64,000 bases of DNA from Ashinkailepas kermadecensis. Lineage: Eukaryota; Arthropoda; Thecostraca; Neolepadidae. Shown here piece by piece: positions 34,130 through 47,439 of the stretch. The DNA lies in contig JAOTOM010003129.1 of the NCBI GenBank assembly GCA_034440615.1, positions 1-64,000 of the forward strand, given 5' to 3'. The notes below the pieces were generated by a model. The model was not told where the DNA came from and did not search any database. It was given only the letters and a program-made list of their open reading frames with translations. Both the position numbers and the translations under genes were made by a program. Position 1 is the stretch's first letter, and every line of letters begins with the position of its first letter.

Positions 34130-35215
34130 GGATGCAGATTGACCTTTTGTATACTTATCGTGCCAACCATTAGCCATAATCTTATCGTTTTAAAAATATA
34201 TCACTGAAAATGCTTTATCAACATGGGATTAATGATTTCAAACGATCCATGTTTGGGTGGGCCCTGGTTTCACAGAACACTTCTTGGCTGCTGGAGACTT
34301 TGATGATTGAGCATTTCCTGACCTCGGGCTTCCAGTATTACTTCCACGATTTTACGTTATTGTGCCACTAATCTGAAATGGCATCCCCAGTTTCCATCTT
34401 ATCGATACGTGGACGTCATGAGATGAAGAATACGAATGGTAATCATACAAAGTTGAACGTAGCGTGTCAGAATTATGCTTTAAAAATAGATAAACCCATA
34501 TCAGTTCCATTCATACACAAACGACCTGATCCAATAGTGAATTAAATCCAATAGTCCATAAGATTGACCATGTCACGTATAATTACAGTGTGACACGAGC
34601 TAATTCTCGATTCTTGTAGCTGTTGCTATCCTACCTTCTTTGTAGCCATCCTTGTCCAAAGATGATCATGCGTTGTTGTGATTTCTAGTTTACATTAATA
34701 TTAATATGTGGTGCTTTTTCGAGTTCATTGTTGTACATGTTAATCTTTAATGGTTACCTGATGCACTTGCTGAGCCACGCAGCTCACAGTCACAACGAAA
34801 TACATTTTAGAATTAAAGAGGCAGGCTGTAGACGAACCAGACGCAACAAACTATAGTAAGGCCGACCATTTAGGTACATTGCTTTTATAGGTAGTAGGTT
34901 ACCATGACTTTTGAAGGCAGACAAATATTACAGATTAGATATCTGATCTGCTAGTGGTTTGGTCTGCCTATATGTGCATCATTTTATATATAAATTAAAT
35001 ACTGAAGAAGTCAAAGCTTGGTAACGTTACCTAATTTTGCTGCTTTCCTAGATACTAGACTGAGGATGGCAGTAATGGGAATCTCTATGTGTTCTAAGGA
35101 TTATTTCGTGAAAATCACGTTGTTCGTATGAATGCCTGCCAATACCTACAAAAAGAAAGTTGATTACAACAAAATACCAATGGCAGAAAGAGACAGAAAG
35201 AACTGTCTAAAAGGA
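34130..35215. other. Unique AT-rich sequence
   Basis: More than 1 kb without tandem repeats or recognisable genes. Confidence 0.45.
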
Positions 35216-35219
35216 ACTG

Positions 35220-35345
35220 TTCTTTTCGCCCGGCTCTAGTTAATTTTGACCGGGCCCCACCGAGCGTGGTGACATCGGACTGGCTGGTCCCGGTCTTTGG
35301 TCCAAAATTGTTCAGTATTTACCACCTCTATTGGAGAGGTGTGAC
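35220..35345. repeat. Dispersed repeat copy B
   Basis: Matches the segment at 25480-25585 in the same orientation (TTTTGACCGGGCC, CTGGTCCCGGTCT, ACCACCTCTA). It contains no SINE. Confidence 0.65.
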
Positions 35346-35984
35346 GCGTGAAACGGTGTATGACCAATGCCCAGCTTGGAAATTCCAATGTTGACTGTCA
35401 CTCAGTATACATATACCACGAAAACAGGGCAAGAATTGCTTTGGTGGTAGTGATATTTATAGTAGAGAAGAAACGCCTGGCAGTGCTAGGTGCAATAAAA
35501 AAAGGTCAGAGTGAATAACACCGGACTCCCAGTAAACTTTGAAACCCATTTGCTGCTCCAAAATGGCAGTTCCGAACTGCCGCGACTGCCACCGCCGCTG
35601 TTACAACTGTCACAAGTTATCCCACTCGAGCCCACCTTCAGCATCACCCTAATACAAGCATACACAACAGAATGCCACTTATGTGAGTTGGGACTACGAA
35701 GGATGTAGTCGCCATTTGCGGCTTCCACCCAAACAAGCACTCCTCCATACAAATAGCGACTGTCTAACACCCGCGGGAGCGCTCACGCCAGGAGCAAGCA
35801 GCAAGCACCGGGCACAAAGCAAACACCGCGTACGGCACAACCAGCTAGAAAAGAGCGTCTTCTGTGTAACTCGATACCAGCCAACACGAGTCTCGTGGCT
35901 GCCTAATCAGGCGGACAGGCGGGCTGCGAGCTCAGCGATGCAGCCACCAAGGGCCAGTTAGACATACATACAGCAGACTTCAGC

Positions 35985-36880
35985 GTAAGCGGAATTTGTG
36001 ACATGCTAGAGCATTGCTTGACGAATAATATGTTCAGATTTGGCAGTGAAGTCTATGGGCAGAGGACGGGAGGGGCTACGAGGAGCCCTGCAGCCCTTGC
36101 CGCGGCGATTCTGTACCTGGACTGTTTCGAGAGGCAAGCCTTGGAAGGTGCTGAAATTCGACCCGCTTTTTTGGCCAGGTACATTGATGACTATGCTGGG
36201 GTATGGTTGCACGATAAACCGTCACTCCATGCTTTCGTGAGTTACAACTTACATGAATGGCATACATCACAGGATTAAGTATATTTTGGACATGACTGGG
36301 GAGGGGGAGGAAGCAATTGATATGCTTGATACCATGATCACTTTCTCCAAAGGTAACGCCGTGTGCGTACTCGACACAAATGTACATCAAGCCAAACAAT
36401 GCCGGAATCATTTTCAATGACACCTCAGTTCACCCTAAACACACCAGGTTAAGCTTGGTAAAGTCGCAACTCTGACGGGCAGCGAGGTTGTCTTCCGACA
36501 AGTCTCCGAAACTACGGAGTTTCAAATTGATCGTTGAACTTTTCACAAAGAACGGTTATCCTCTTGGGATCACCAATAGGATTGAGTGGGAGGTTAAAAG
36601 GAGTTTGCATAGGAGACAGGCAAAGGGGCTGGGCGGTGGTGGGTGGGCTTATACAGATGACAGTTGCCAGCGTAGGGGAAAAGCTAAGGATGGATCAAAG
36701 GAGGGGAGACTGGACTATTCGACAGGAAGAGGTCAAATTATCCGGACAAAGGAATTAGAGTGAATGGCCGGCATTTTCGGTTTCACCAGAGTGGTAGACC
36801 GTCGGAAGATGCAGATGGCTACCTAACCATGTCTTGTGCTCATGATACTCTTTTGTGCAAAGTAAAGCAGATCATTGGCA
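35985..36880 (+). pseudogene. Penelope-like retroelement reverse transcriptase fragment
   Basis: Frame 1 (about 35991-36278) reads ICDMLEHCLTNNMFRFGSEV and then YGQRTGGATRSPAALAAAIL. It ends with RYIDDYAGVW, an RT palm with a YIDD catalytic box. This arrangement (N-x-F-x-F, Y-Q-x-x-G, then the YIDD block) is typical of Penelope-like RTs. After frame changes, 36482-36600 gives LSSDKSPKLRSFKLIVELFT and NGYPLGITN, matching the RT C-terminal region. No GIY-YIG endonuclease was identified. The copy is broken by frameshifts and lacks its N-terminus. Assignment to Penelope rather than another YIDD RT is an inference. Confidence 0.7.
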
Positions 36881-36884
36881 ATTT

Positions 36885-37850
36885 CAGTTACTAAATAATC
36901 GGATTATTTTTTGAGGACGTCGTGAATTGCATGGATTTCGGCATCAAGGTAAAATTTATCGGCAGGCCTGAAAATATTCACGGATGGTAGCAAATTCCAC
37001 TTCCTGGTTGATACCGGTTCCGACAGAAAAGCACGGCTGCCACATAGGTCCAACGAGTAAACTCATTCATTGTTATTTCAGGAAAACTGGTTGTCCCTTC
37101 ACATATAATGTGCCTAAAAAACTCATCACTAGCGCCAGCCACCAAATTGGCATCATAAAAATGAAGAGAACAATGGAAAACGTCGGAAAGTAGCTTAACG
37201 AGAAAACGTGCATTTGTTACTTACTGCCCATTTTGGAGGGAAAAATCCTCTTGATTCGTGACGGTGGTTTTTGAGCACATAGCAATCAAAAGGTCACATG
37301 ATACACGTGCTGATGAATCAACTATCGCACCTACTAGGAACAGTTATAATCTCATGTATGGTTTCATGCAATAATAGTTACTGAAACAAATAGTGTAGGG
37401 GTGTTAATTGTACAGCTGAACGTAAATGTACAACTGAAAGTAGATATAAACTATTATAAAGGACGTTAAATTGCAGTACGGGCAGGGACCAATATTCAAT
37501 TTCCGAGCATGTATGCCATCTTTGCCGTCTCCGTTTTCTGTCGGCCAATTTGAACCGGTTAAAATATATCGGGGTGGAAGAAAACGAATGCTGTATGCCA
37601 ATGCTTTGATTTTCTATCAACCAAACGAAACCACAACCGCTAGCCAAGAAAGCGAGGGCCCGGGCGTGTCGCTCTGGACACGCGCCGCCGGCATGGTGGG
37701 AACCAAGCCGCTGCGTGAGATTAACTTGGCAGCTCCATCGACGAGAGCCTCCAATTATCTCCGAGCGAGAGGAACCGACATCCTCAGTCGGGGAGACAAA
37801 TCCGCCGTCCCGGCGGCGACCATCCAGGGGCGCTGGCGCCAGGCCGGCTG
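36885..37850. other. Unique sequence, possible remnants of the preceding retroelement
   Basis: No clear domain is visible. Short ORFs at 36984-37193 and 37471-37899 are unsupported. Confidence 0.35.
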
Positions 37851-37854
37851 TGAC

Positions 37855-38995
37855 ACGCCAGACACACACACATGCACACATACATCAGACATACTATAAC
37901 ACACACACACACACACCAGAAACACCAGACACACAACACATACACACATACATCAGACATACTATAACACACACACACACACACCAGAAACACCAGACAC
38001 ACAACACATGCACACATACATCAAACATACTATAACACACACACACACACACCAGAAACACCAGACATACACACATACATCAGACATACTATAACACACA
38101 CACACACACACCAGAAACACCAGACACACACACATGCACACATACATCATACATACTATAACACACACACACACACACCAGAAACACCAGACACACAACA
38201 CATACACACATACATCAGACATACTATAACACACACACACACACACCAGAAACACCAGACACACATAAATAAGACATACTATAACACACACACACACACA
38301 CACCAGAAACACCAGACACACAACACATACACACATACATCAGACATACTATAACACACACACACACACACCAGAAACACCAGACACACACACATGCACA
38401 CATACATCAGACATACTATAACACACACACACACACACACACCAGAAACACCAGACACACAACACATACACACATACATCAGACATACTATAACACACAC
38501 ACACACCAGAAACACCAGACACACACACATCAGACATACTATAACACACACACACACACACCAGAAACACCAGACACACACACATGCACACACACATCAG
38601 ACATACTATAACACACACACACACACACCAGAAACACCAGACACACATACATAAGACATACTATAACACACACACACACACACCAGAAACACCAGACACA
38701 CAACACATACACACATACATCAGACATACTATAACACACACACACACACACCAGAAACACCAGACACACACACATGCACACATACATCAGACATACTATA
38801 ACACACACACACACACACACCAGAAACACCAGACACACAACACATACATCAGACATACTATAACACACACACACACACACCAGAAACACCAGACACACAC
38901 ACATGCACACATACATCAGACATACTATAACACACACACACACACACCAGAAACACCAGACACATACACACATACATCACACATACTATAACACA
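37855..38995. repeat. Compound array of about 70-bp units with CA tracts, about 17 copies
   Basis: Each unit has CATACATCAGACATACTATA, a (CA)8-10 tract, then CCAGAAACACCAGACACACA. Units vary by presence or absence of ACACAACACATACACA or ACACACATGCACACAT blocks. The unit therefore combines a minisatellite with a length-variable microsatellite. Confidence 0.94.
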
Positions 38996-39050
38996 CACAC
39001 ATACACGCGCACGCGCGCGCACGCACGCACGCACGCACACGCGCACACGC

Positions 39051-39115
<65 letters not shown>

Positions 39116-39123
39116 CACACACA
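38990..39123. repeat. Alternating purine-pyrimidine tract (CA/CG)n
   Basis: About 130 bp of alternating purine and pyrimidine: CACATACACGCGCACGCGCG, then (GCAC)n, then (CA)n. Such sequence is prone to Z-DNA. Confidence 0.92.
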
Positions 39124-39170
39124 CTCGCGCTTTGAGGCCCGCGGTCGACAGCGGTTGGTGGGCCGCCTCC

Positions 39171-39440
39171 CTACTCATCCACCCCAGTCGACGCCCGGCC
39201 GCCCGGCGGGTAGCGCCTGTTGACGCCTCTGGGCAGGGTGCCGTCGCCAGAAGAGATGACACTGCACAAAGCACTGGTGCCGTTTCCGTGGTAAGAGGGT
39301 AGGGGTGGGGGTGGGGGGGGTGAACGTCCGCCTGGCTCCGTCTGGACGCCCTCGCAGCTGGCGGTGACGGCTGATGAGTGCGGCGGGCCGCCACCAGCGC
39401 GGTCGATATTCCACCCGGACCGATCCAGCAGCTTCACGGT
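39171..39440 (-). CDS. Speculative terminal exon on the minus strand
   Basis: A minus-strand frame ends at a stop at 39171-39173. It reads SSAVTASCEGVQTEPGGRSP, a run of prolines, SYHGNGTSALCSVISSGDGT and then GVNRRYPPGGRASTGVDE. Composition and GC-rich third positions resemble the exon at 32025-32417. A possible acceptor AG lies just upstream of LLDRSGWN. I recognise no family, and GC-rich DNA is often open by chance. Treat this as a lead only. Confidence 0.25.
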   Translation of the reverse strand, partial: TVKLLDRSGWNIDRAGGGPPHSSAVTASCEGVQTEPGGRSPPPPPPLPSYHGNGTSALCSVISSGDGTLPRGVNRRYPPGGRASTGVDE

Positions 39441-39639
39441 ACCAAAATGAACCAATTAAAAATACGTTCTCTATGCCGCTTGTCTGATGGTGCACGAATT
39501 CCCTTCGCAAGCAGTGCCCTTAAGGTATGTGCTCAAGCACTGTCTCACTATTTTCCTGAAGTATTAAACAAAAATCCAACAAGAGCTTGCCAAATTGTGG
39601 CGCGCAATTACTTTTTTCAGGCTTAAAAAGAAACACACC

Positions 39640-41250
39640 TCACACAACGAAGAGTAGAAAACTGGCCCACCTGATGTCTATCAGCAGGCATGTAGACTAT
39701 GAACGGCTTTGAGAGACCACAATACCCACCAACTCATTGAGTAAAGCGATCGCATGGCCACCGACCGCAGTAAGGAACGGAAAAACATCGGACTTATTTC
39801 ATAATACACTTTTTGTACATCTGCTAGTGTTTACGGGCCCAATATACATAGGTACAGTCTGTTACCGAATTATGTTCCGGGGAGGGGCTTGACATGACCG
39901 GTCAATGGAAGCATAGACCGTGCCGCTTCACAGCTGTTACTGGCAGGGTATACCGCGCCGCTTCGCTTTTAGGCCTTCGTTGCAGCCTGCCAGGCTCATG
40001 GTACGCGTCACTGTTCAAGGGCAGGAAGTCGCGTTCGCGGTCGTCACGTGACGTGACGTCACGTCGCGGTCGTCACGTGACAATCTGTCCTGCAGACATC
40101 AGAGGAGAGAGACATGTCTATGGTCTATGTGCGTGAGTGCTATAGGGCCATGAGATCCTTAGTTGAACTTGTAACTGAATGTGGGATAAAGATGAGGCTC
40201 ATTCCATTTGGGTTCAAAGGACGCATCGACTTCAATGGTCATATAGCTGAGGCTTTTTCCGCAAGGACATCATAATACATAGTTTGTGATATATTTCGCT
40301 CCAAGCTTGACAAACAATAGGTGCGAAATCTGCTGAAATCCGCCGGCATACTCATGAAGACATCGTCTCAGGTCAGTGACCTTACCTGAAATGTCAACAC
40401 GCTTTACATTGAGCGTTCTACCGTGATTGCCTGCATTTCTGTACAGAACATCATTGGATCTTATGTGTTTCAGTGCGGCTGCAAGGAACATGATGATTTA
40501 TCACAGTGATATTTAATATGGCCTTCTCCTAGAAATTGTAACAATATTGTGGATTAAAAAACAATCGAGCGATTAAGCCATCGCGCACGGCCTTTTCTGA
40601 TGATTCTGATGAAGTGCCGTGCACGATAGATCAAGCGCTACAAAATATAGCACTTTTGGCAATATGCTTACAATTTCATATTAAATGCCACTGTGATAGA
40701 ACTTCATTGCATTTCAATAGGTTTTGCTGTAATGATCTGAATGAAAATCGCTCATGTACATACTACCTACGACAATAGAAACGCAGGGCCAAAATGCTCG
40801 CAGTAGTGTTTGAACCACTATCAAAAGAACAATATATAACAACAAAAGTTTTATAAATGTCGCACATCAAAAGGCGCGCAATGAATGCTAAACAATATAC
40901 AAAAAAAAACTTCAGCGTGTTCGCGCAAACCCTTTGAAATTCATGCTGCAAAAACCTCAAGAGGAGATGGACCTCAGGAGGCAAGGGTAGGTGTGGTACG
41001 GACAGGGTTCAATCCTCTGACCTTGTGCTGGTTAATGCTAGCATTACAAATAACATGCAGTATGTAACGAGCCGTAACAGCCATAATTTTGATAATTAAA
41101 ACAACCCCAGAGCAATGAGGTGCGTGGAAATTCCATAATAAGGTATTTTCATCCATTTCCCATTGTAAGCTGGGAGGTGAGAGTTTAGTGCTTGAACTCT
41201 GCTCTAATGTTAGCTCTCTGGTCTCTCTGAGACCAGCATGAAGCCGCGCA
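39640..41250. other. Unique AT-rich sequence with a CRE-like palindromic cluster
   Basis: At about 40030-40082 CGCGGTCGTCACGTGAC occurs twice around GTGACGTCAC, a CRE-like palindrome. Otherwise no gene or repeat is seen. Confidence 0.45.
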
Positions 41251-41253
41251 CGC

Positions 41254-42150
<897 letters not shown>

Positions 42151-42477
42151 CTAGCTAGACCGCTGGTATGATTGCTCAATGGATTTGGCTTATTGCATTG
42201 GTCAGATAGATGAGACAAGGCAATTATTTTAGGGGTCAAAAGTAATTTCCATTGCAAGCCCAGCGTCGTGTATACAAATGAGTGTCTGCTTCATCATAAA
42301 TGCGAGTTGCAACAATAATTGTGGCATGCCATATAATCAACCAAAAACAATGACTAAACAAATAAAATTCGCGGTCACATTTGGCGACAGCTCAACTTGG
42401 CTGTATCCAGATGCAGGTTGGTGGGGCCCTGATCCCCCCAAAAACCTATAGGAAACTAGGAAACTCCAGCCTTGATT

Positions 42478-42512
42478 ATATTTATATGTACAAATATATA
42501 TGTATATATATA

Positions 42513-42552
<40 letters not shown>
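42478..42552. repeat. TA-rich microsatellite
   Basis: TATATATGTATATATATATG followed by GTGTGTG and (TA)n. Confidence 0.9.
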
Positions 42553-42553
<1 letters not shown>

Positions 42554-42559
42554 CATGCC

Positions 42560-43725
42560 GTATTTTGGGAGTGTTCGCTCTTTAATTCACGTCTGGTCGA
42601 AGGCCATAGCTATTGCAGCTTCTTTATGGACATTGAGGGCTTTCTGACTGTCTTGTCCATGTTCAAGTTCAGAGATCGAATTAACGAAGTTACTGACGCA
42701 TGGTATTCCATAGTATCTTCACGATTATATTTGCCTGATTAAAACCGCTCATATACTTAAAACTGCATGCCCAAATCGACTCCATGGCATTTGGTTCAAC
42801 TCGGCTGGCTGGTGACGAGGGGTAGCACCTACGGCCACGCTCGCCAGGGGGCCAGCGCCCAATATGCAGCTGAGAAGCAGCCTTAAGATCCCGGGACGGT
42901 GCGAGACAGCCGTCCAGGGAGTTGAGCCATCCCTTTACGGGCGTTCTGTCGCACTGCCAGCCCATAAATCGGCCCGCGCGATAAGCACAGCTTTGCCTAA
43001 ATTGAACTAATTAACTTGCAATGCCCACCCATTCCTCTGAGACGGTGCCAGAAATTAGATGCCGTTCACGACGATTGCTGAGAGCTTCCTAGCCACGCGG
43101 CTCAGTCTATGGTGGACTGCCCGCCTGGATGGAGACAATTCACACCCTGGCAGAACTGCAGCTTTCTGGAGGGACTGAAGGCGCCGCAGGTTGATGATGA
43201 AATTACAAGACGCGTGGTATGCTGCACGTTGTATGTTGTGGGAAAATGCGAAATGAGATACGCTTCATGAGAGCATGGGAGAACGGCCCGAGAACGACTC
43301 ACAGCCGTTCGTCTACGGGCTGCGTAGGTTCCATAGCCCACAGTGGGGTCTGCTATTCGTCGCCTGCTATGATCTGGATTGATCTCGTCGGCGACTACGA
43401 TCCATAATGATCCCCATCTGGTCGCGGTGCAGTCATCAGCTGTTGCTGGCCGGCCTCCAGTGACGCTTGGTGGCCGCCCCGCGCACCGCCAGGTGTCGCG
43501 TGCTCGTCGTCCTTGCGGGGATTGCGGCACCGTCCCAGAGAGGCACGGGGCACCGTCCGCAGTGATGGGCCGCCGTCCTCGCGAAGAACGAGGCATCCCG
43601 CGCGCCGCGCCACCGTGGTCGACAGACGCGGGCGCAGCGACCAGTCCGGCGGCGCGTCTGAACGAAGCGACGGCCGGCCGGCTCATCAGTCGAGGGTGCT
43701 CTCAGTCGGTGAAGTGTGTCTGTAT
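42560..43725. other. Unique sequence becoming GC-rich to the right
   Basis: No recognised gene. Open frames at 43102-43686 and 43379-43807 on opposite strands overlap, as expected for CpG-rich DNA. Confidence 0.4.
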
Positions 43726-43766
43726 GTCTGTATGTCTGTGTGGCTGTGTGTGTGTGTGTGTGTGTA
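43717..43766. repeat. GT-rich microsatellite
   Basis: TGTCTGTATGTCTGTATGTC followed by (GT)n. Confidence 0.85.
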
Positions 43767-43769
43767 CAT

Positions 43770-44460
43770 CAGATTTCGTTTGTGTTTGGGCAGCGGCGGA
43801 TCGCTGACCAGGCACTCGGCGGTCGGAGCCCATCGGCGGCGGCCGACCGCCGGACGGGCCGAGGTCGGTGCGATGATTCACCATTGTATTGATCGCGGCC
43901 GGCGAGACCAGCCTGACTGCACGGGCTCTGGCCGGCCGGCGCCCAGCCGCCACACTCGTCTGGCCGTGGCCGCCTCGCCACGCCTCATCTCGCTGGTCGG
44001 TGCCGCTCACCGATGACACGCACGAGCTCGTCGGCAACAGTGGCCGACGTGAGCAGGAAGGCGGCCGCGCCCGCTCGCCTGCCATCACCGCGAACGAGCT
44101 CGCCTCGCTGCGCTGCCGCTGCTGCCGCCGCTGCCGCCGCTGCTGCTGCTGCCGCTGCTGCCGCCGCCGCCGCGCTTCCCGGCCACTCTGACGTGCGCCA
44201 CCCCCAGCCACTGTGGCGTGCAGCACCCCCAGCCACTGTGGCGTGCGCCACTCTCGCCAGTCGAGACGATCCTCCGAGGAGTCAGCTGACTGCCAGCCAG
44301 CCGACGGCTCACATCGCCGCCGAAGTACCCATCGCGTCGAAACCGCCGGCAACCCGGCACGCATCGGTCGCACTATCATCTCGGCCACGCTGACGGTACG
44401 ACAGCGACTGGCGCCTCGCAAAATGTCGTCCCGCGTCTGAACCGGCTGTCGGACGGACAG
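43770..44460. other. GC/CpG-rich region with a GCC/GCT trinucleotide run
   Basis: At 44103-44172 GCTGCCGCTGCTGCCGCC-type trinucleotides run for about 70 bp. A 29-bp duplication (AGCCACTGTGGCGTGC) lies at about 44205-44250. It could be a CpG island of an unseen gene, but no exon can be defended. Confidence 0.4.
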
Positions 44461-44464
44461 CCCG

Positions 44465-44645
44465 TCGCTCATGGCAACGGGCTGATCGCCAGCTGCACCA
44501 CCGCTCATAGCAACGGGCTGGTCGCCAGCTGCACCACCACCCGTGGCAACGGGCTGGTGGCCAGCTGCATCACCGCCCATAGCAACGGGCTGGTCGCTAG
44601 CTGCACCACCGCCCGTGGCAACGGGCTGGTTACCAGCTGCACCTG
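44465..44645. repeat. 36-bp minisatellite, about 5 copies
   Basis: Unit built on GCAACGGGCTGGTCGCCAGC followed by TGCACCACC. Confidence 0.93.
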
Positions 44646-45175
44646 ATGCAGCCGCCACAGCGAGCCGACTACAGCCGCCACAACGGCCGACTACAGCCGC
44701 CACAGCGGCCGACTACAGCCGCCACAACGGCCGACTACAGCCACCACAACGGGCCGACTACAGCCGCCACAGCGGGCCGACTACAGCCGCCACAACGGCC
44801 GACTACAGCCGCCACAACGACCGACTACAGCCGCCACAGCGGGCCGACTACAGCCGCCACAACGGCCGACTACAGCCGCCACAGCGGGCCGACTACAGCC
44901 GCCACAGCGGGCCGACTACAGCCGCCACAGCGGGCCGACTACAGCCGCCACAGCGGGCCGACTACAGCCGCCACAGCAGGCCGACTACAGCCGCCACAGC
45001 GGGCCGACTACAGCCGCCACAGCGGGCCGACTACAGCCGCCACAACGACCGACTACAGCCGCCACAGCGGGCCGACTACAGCCGCCACAGCAGGCCGACT
45101 ACAGCCGCCACAACGGGCCGACTACAGCCGCCACAGCGGGCCGACTACAGCCGCCACAGCGGGCCGACTAAGGCC
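44646..45175. repeat. 22-23 bp minisatellite, about 23 copies
   Basis: Unit GCCGACTACAGCCGCCACAG followed by CGG. Units differ in one G (22 or 23 bp), which cycles the frames. An isolated related unit (ACAGCCGACCACAGCCGC) reappears at about 45358, beyond the SINE, so the SINE is probably inserted in the array's right edge. Confidence 0.94.
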
Positions 45176-45177
45176 AG

Positions 45178-45338
45178 GGCGGCGGTAATACAGTGATTCA
45201 ACCGGGCGCCTGGGAACCAGAGGTACGGGGTTCGATTCCCCCTAGTGCCCACCCATCCTGTCGGGGTGAGAGGTGGGCGACGAAATACGGCCTCAGCTGC
45301 CTAGTGCGTTGTAAAAGCTACAAACAACAACAACAAAA
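45178..45338 (+). mobile_element. tRNA-derived SINE (family 3)
   Basis: The head of about 75 bp starts GGGCGGCGGTAATACAGTG and ends with the perfect B box GGTTCGATTCC and CCCTAGTGCCC, closing a tRNA-like acceptor stem. Next comes the core TCGGGGTGAGAGGTGGGCG, matching the family 1 and 2 core. The tail is TTGTAAAAGCTACAAACAAC with CAACAACAAAA. Similar Pol III head, shared core and A-rich (CAA)n tail argue for a SINE. No clear target duplication was identified. Confidence 0.85.
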
Positions 45339-45429
45339 GGCCTATCATTGCCGCCACAACAGCCGACCACAGCCGCCGCACCAGGTGGCTGCGGCCACCA
45401 GTCACCAGCGCACAGACGCGAGCGCAGGG

Positions 45430-45862
45430 TGTGTCGGAACTGTGACACGGCCCGCGGTCCCATAGCACCACCCGACAGTGTCAGGCACCCACTGTCGGAA
45501 CTGTGACACGGCCCGCGGTCCCATAGCACCACCCGACAGTGTCAGGCACCCACTGTCGGAACTGTGACACGGCCCGCGGTCCCATAGCACCACCCGACAG
45601 TGCCAGTCACCCACTGTCGGAACTGTGACACGGCCCGCGGTCCCATAGCACCACCCGACAGTGTCAGTCACCCACTGTCGGAACTGTGACACGGCCCGCG
45701 GTCCCATAGCACCACCCGACAGTATCAGGCACCCACTGTCGGAACTGTGACACGGCCCGCGGTCCCATAGCACCACCCGACAGTATCAGGCACCCACTGT
45801 CGGAACTGTGACACGGCCCGCGGTCCCATAGCACCACCCGACAGTGCCAGTCACCCACTGGT
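45430..45862. repeat. 61-bp minisatellite, about 7 copies
   Basis: Unit with GGAACTGTGACACGGCCCGC, GGTCCCATAGCACCACCCGA and CAGTGTCAGGCACCCACTGT. Starts at 45436 and 45497 confirm the period. Copies are nearly identical. Confidence 0.95.
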
Positions 45863-46099
45863 GTTACCGAGATGCTGTGTGCAAAGGCAATAGAGACCAT
45901 TTCCACCCATCAGTTCGTTCGCCAGTTATTCTTCCAGCCGGTTAATTATAGCGGCTGGACTGCAACAGATCAACCAACGCCACACTGATACTGTAATCGA
46001 GTTTTAGCTTGGGCCAATTTCGCCGATTTACACGTCGTTAACCCGACTTAATTGCTAACATGTCGATATCGCGAAACGATAATGTTTCTGTACAGCTTC

Positions 46100-46458
46100 A
46101 CAGTCTGCTCTGTTCCGCAGTCAGCTCTGCTCCACAGTCAGCTCTGCTACACCGTCAGCTCTGCTTCACAGTCAGCTCTGCTCCACCGTCAGCTCTGCTC
46201 CACAGTCAGCTCTGCTCCGCAGTCAGCTCTGCTTCACAGTCAGCTCTGCTCCACCGTCAGCTCTGCTCCACCGTCAGCTCTGCTTCACAGTCAGCTCTGC
46301 TCCACAGTCAGCTCTGCTCCACAGTCAGCTCTGCTCCACAGTCAGCTCTGCTCCACAGTCAGCTCTGCTCCACAGTCAGCTCTGCTCCACAGTCAGCTCT
46401 GCTCCACCGTCAGCTCTGCTTCACAGTCAGCTCTGCTCCACAGTCAGCTCTGCTCCAG
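46100..46458. repeat. 17-bp minisatellite, about 21 copies
   Basis: Unit CACAGTCAGCTCTGCTC with C/T and A/C variants. Seventeen is not a multiple of three, so reading frames cycle. Confidence 0.95.
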
Positions 46459-46927
46459 TCACGCAGACTTCATTCCGTCCAATTTGTTTGTGCGTCAAAC
46501 GTTATTCACGTGCGAACTCTCGCCGCTTCCAACGTCCACCAATACACCACTACCCAACAAACTGGAGTCAATGGACAATGACGAATAAAGCAACCGAGCG
46601 CGTGAAACTTCGCCACGTTCAAACGATACCACATCCACCCTCCATCGCCAGAACAGGCGCATACGACAGATACGAACCAAACTTCACCCGTCAAATAGAA
46701 ATCCCCGCCGAAATCGGCAAAGCTTGATAATCGACGACGCAGAACGGTCTAAACGTTCACAAAACCGTCCACAACGTGGCGGCAGCACGTGTTCCCTCGT
46801 ATAAAATTAACCACAGGGGAGAATCTCGGACGACCAAGCGCACGAGATTATTACCGCTTGCCTCGTTTTATGTCGAGTGTATCGGAAAAGTCTCTGTGAT
46901 GTAAAATAAGCGAGCTGTGGGATGTTA

Positions 46928-47232
46928 GACCTTGTCGGACGGTCGAGCCGTGGGATGGCAGACCCTGTCGGACGGTCGAGCCGTGGGATGGCAGACCCTG
47001 TCGGACGGTCGAGCCGTTGGATGGCAGACCCTGTCGGACGGTCGAGCCGTGGGATGGCAGACCCTGTCGGACGGTCGAGCCGTAGGATGGCAGACTCTGT
47101 CGGACGGTCGAGCCGTGGGATGGTAGACCTTGTCGGACGGTCGAGCCGTGGGATGGCAGACCCAGTCGGATGGTCGAGCCGTGGGATGGCAGATCCTGTC
47201 GGGCGGTCGAGCCGTGGAATGGCAGATCCTAT
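46928..47232. repeat. 33-bp minisatellite, about 9 copies
   Basis: Unit GTCGGACGGTCGAGCCGTGG followed by GATGGCAGACCCT. The unit is a multiple of three, so frames remain open on both strands. Confidence 0.95.
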
Positions 47233-47439
47233 ATTCGAGGCGCTTTGCTGTCAAAATCGGCGTACACGACGGCGCTGCTGATGTACCCCAGCCAACTCCA
47301 CCATTTAAAGTCCGAGATGGCGTGAGATGGTGGAGGATGGCCGGCGCAGCTGCTGGCATCCAGGAGACTGGTAGGTGTGACGACTGGTGGGTGGGTCAAA
47401 CCGGTGCGTCTTAAGCCAGCTGGCACCGGGCGACACAAG

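Noticed and set aside
43702..44703. 333-residue minus-strand open frame
   Set aside because: It is composed of CpG-rich sequence, a trinucleotide run and a 36-bp array, and competing frames on the other strand are equally open.
45178..45252. Functional tRNA gene
   Set aside because: The B box is perfect and the acceptor ends may pair, but the D-arm and anticodon arm are irregular. The sequence continues into the shared SINE core and a CAA tail.
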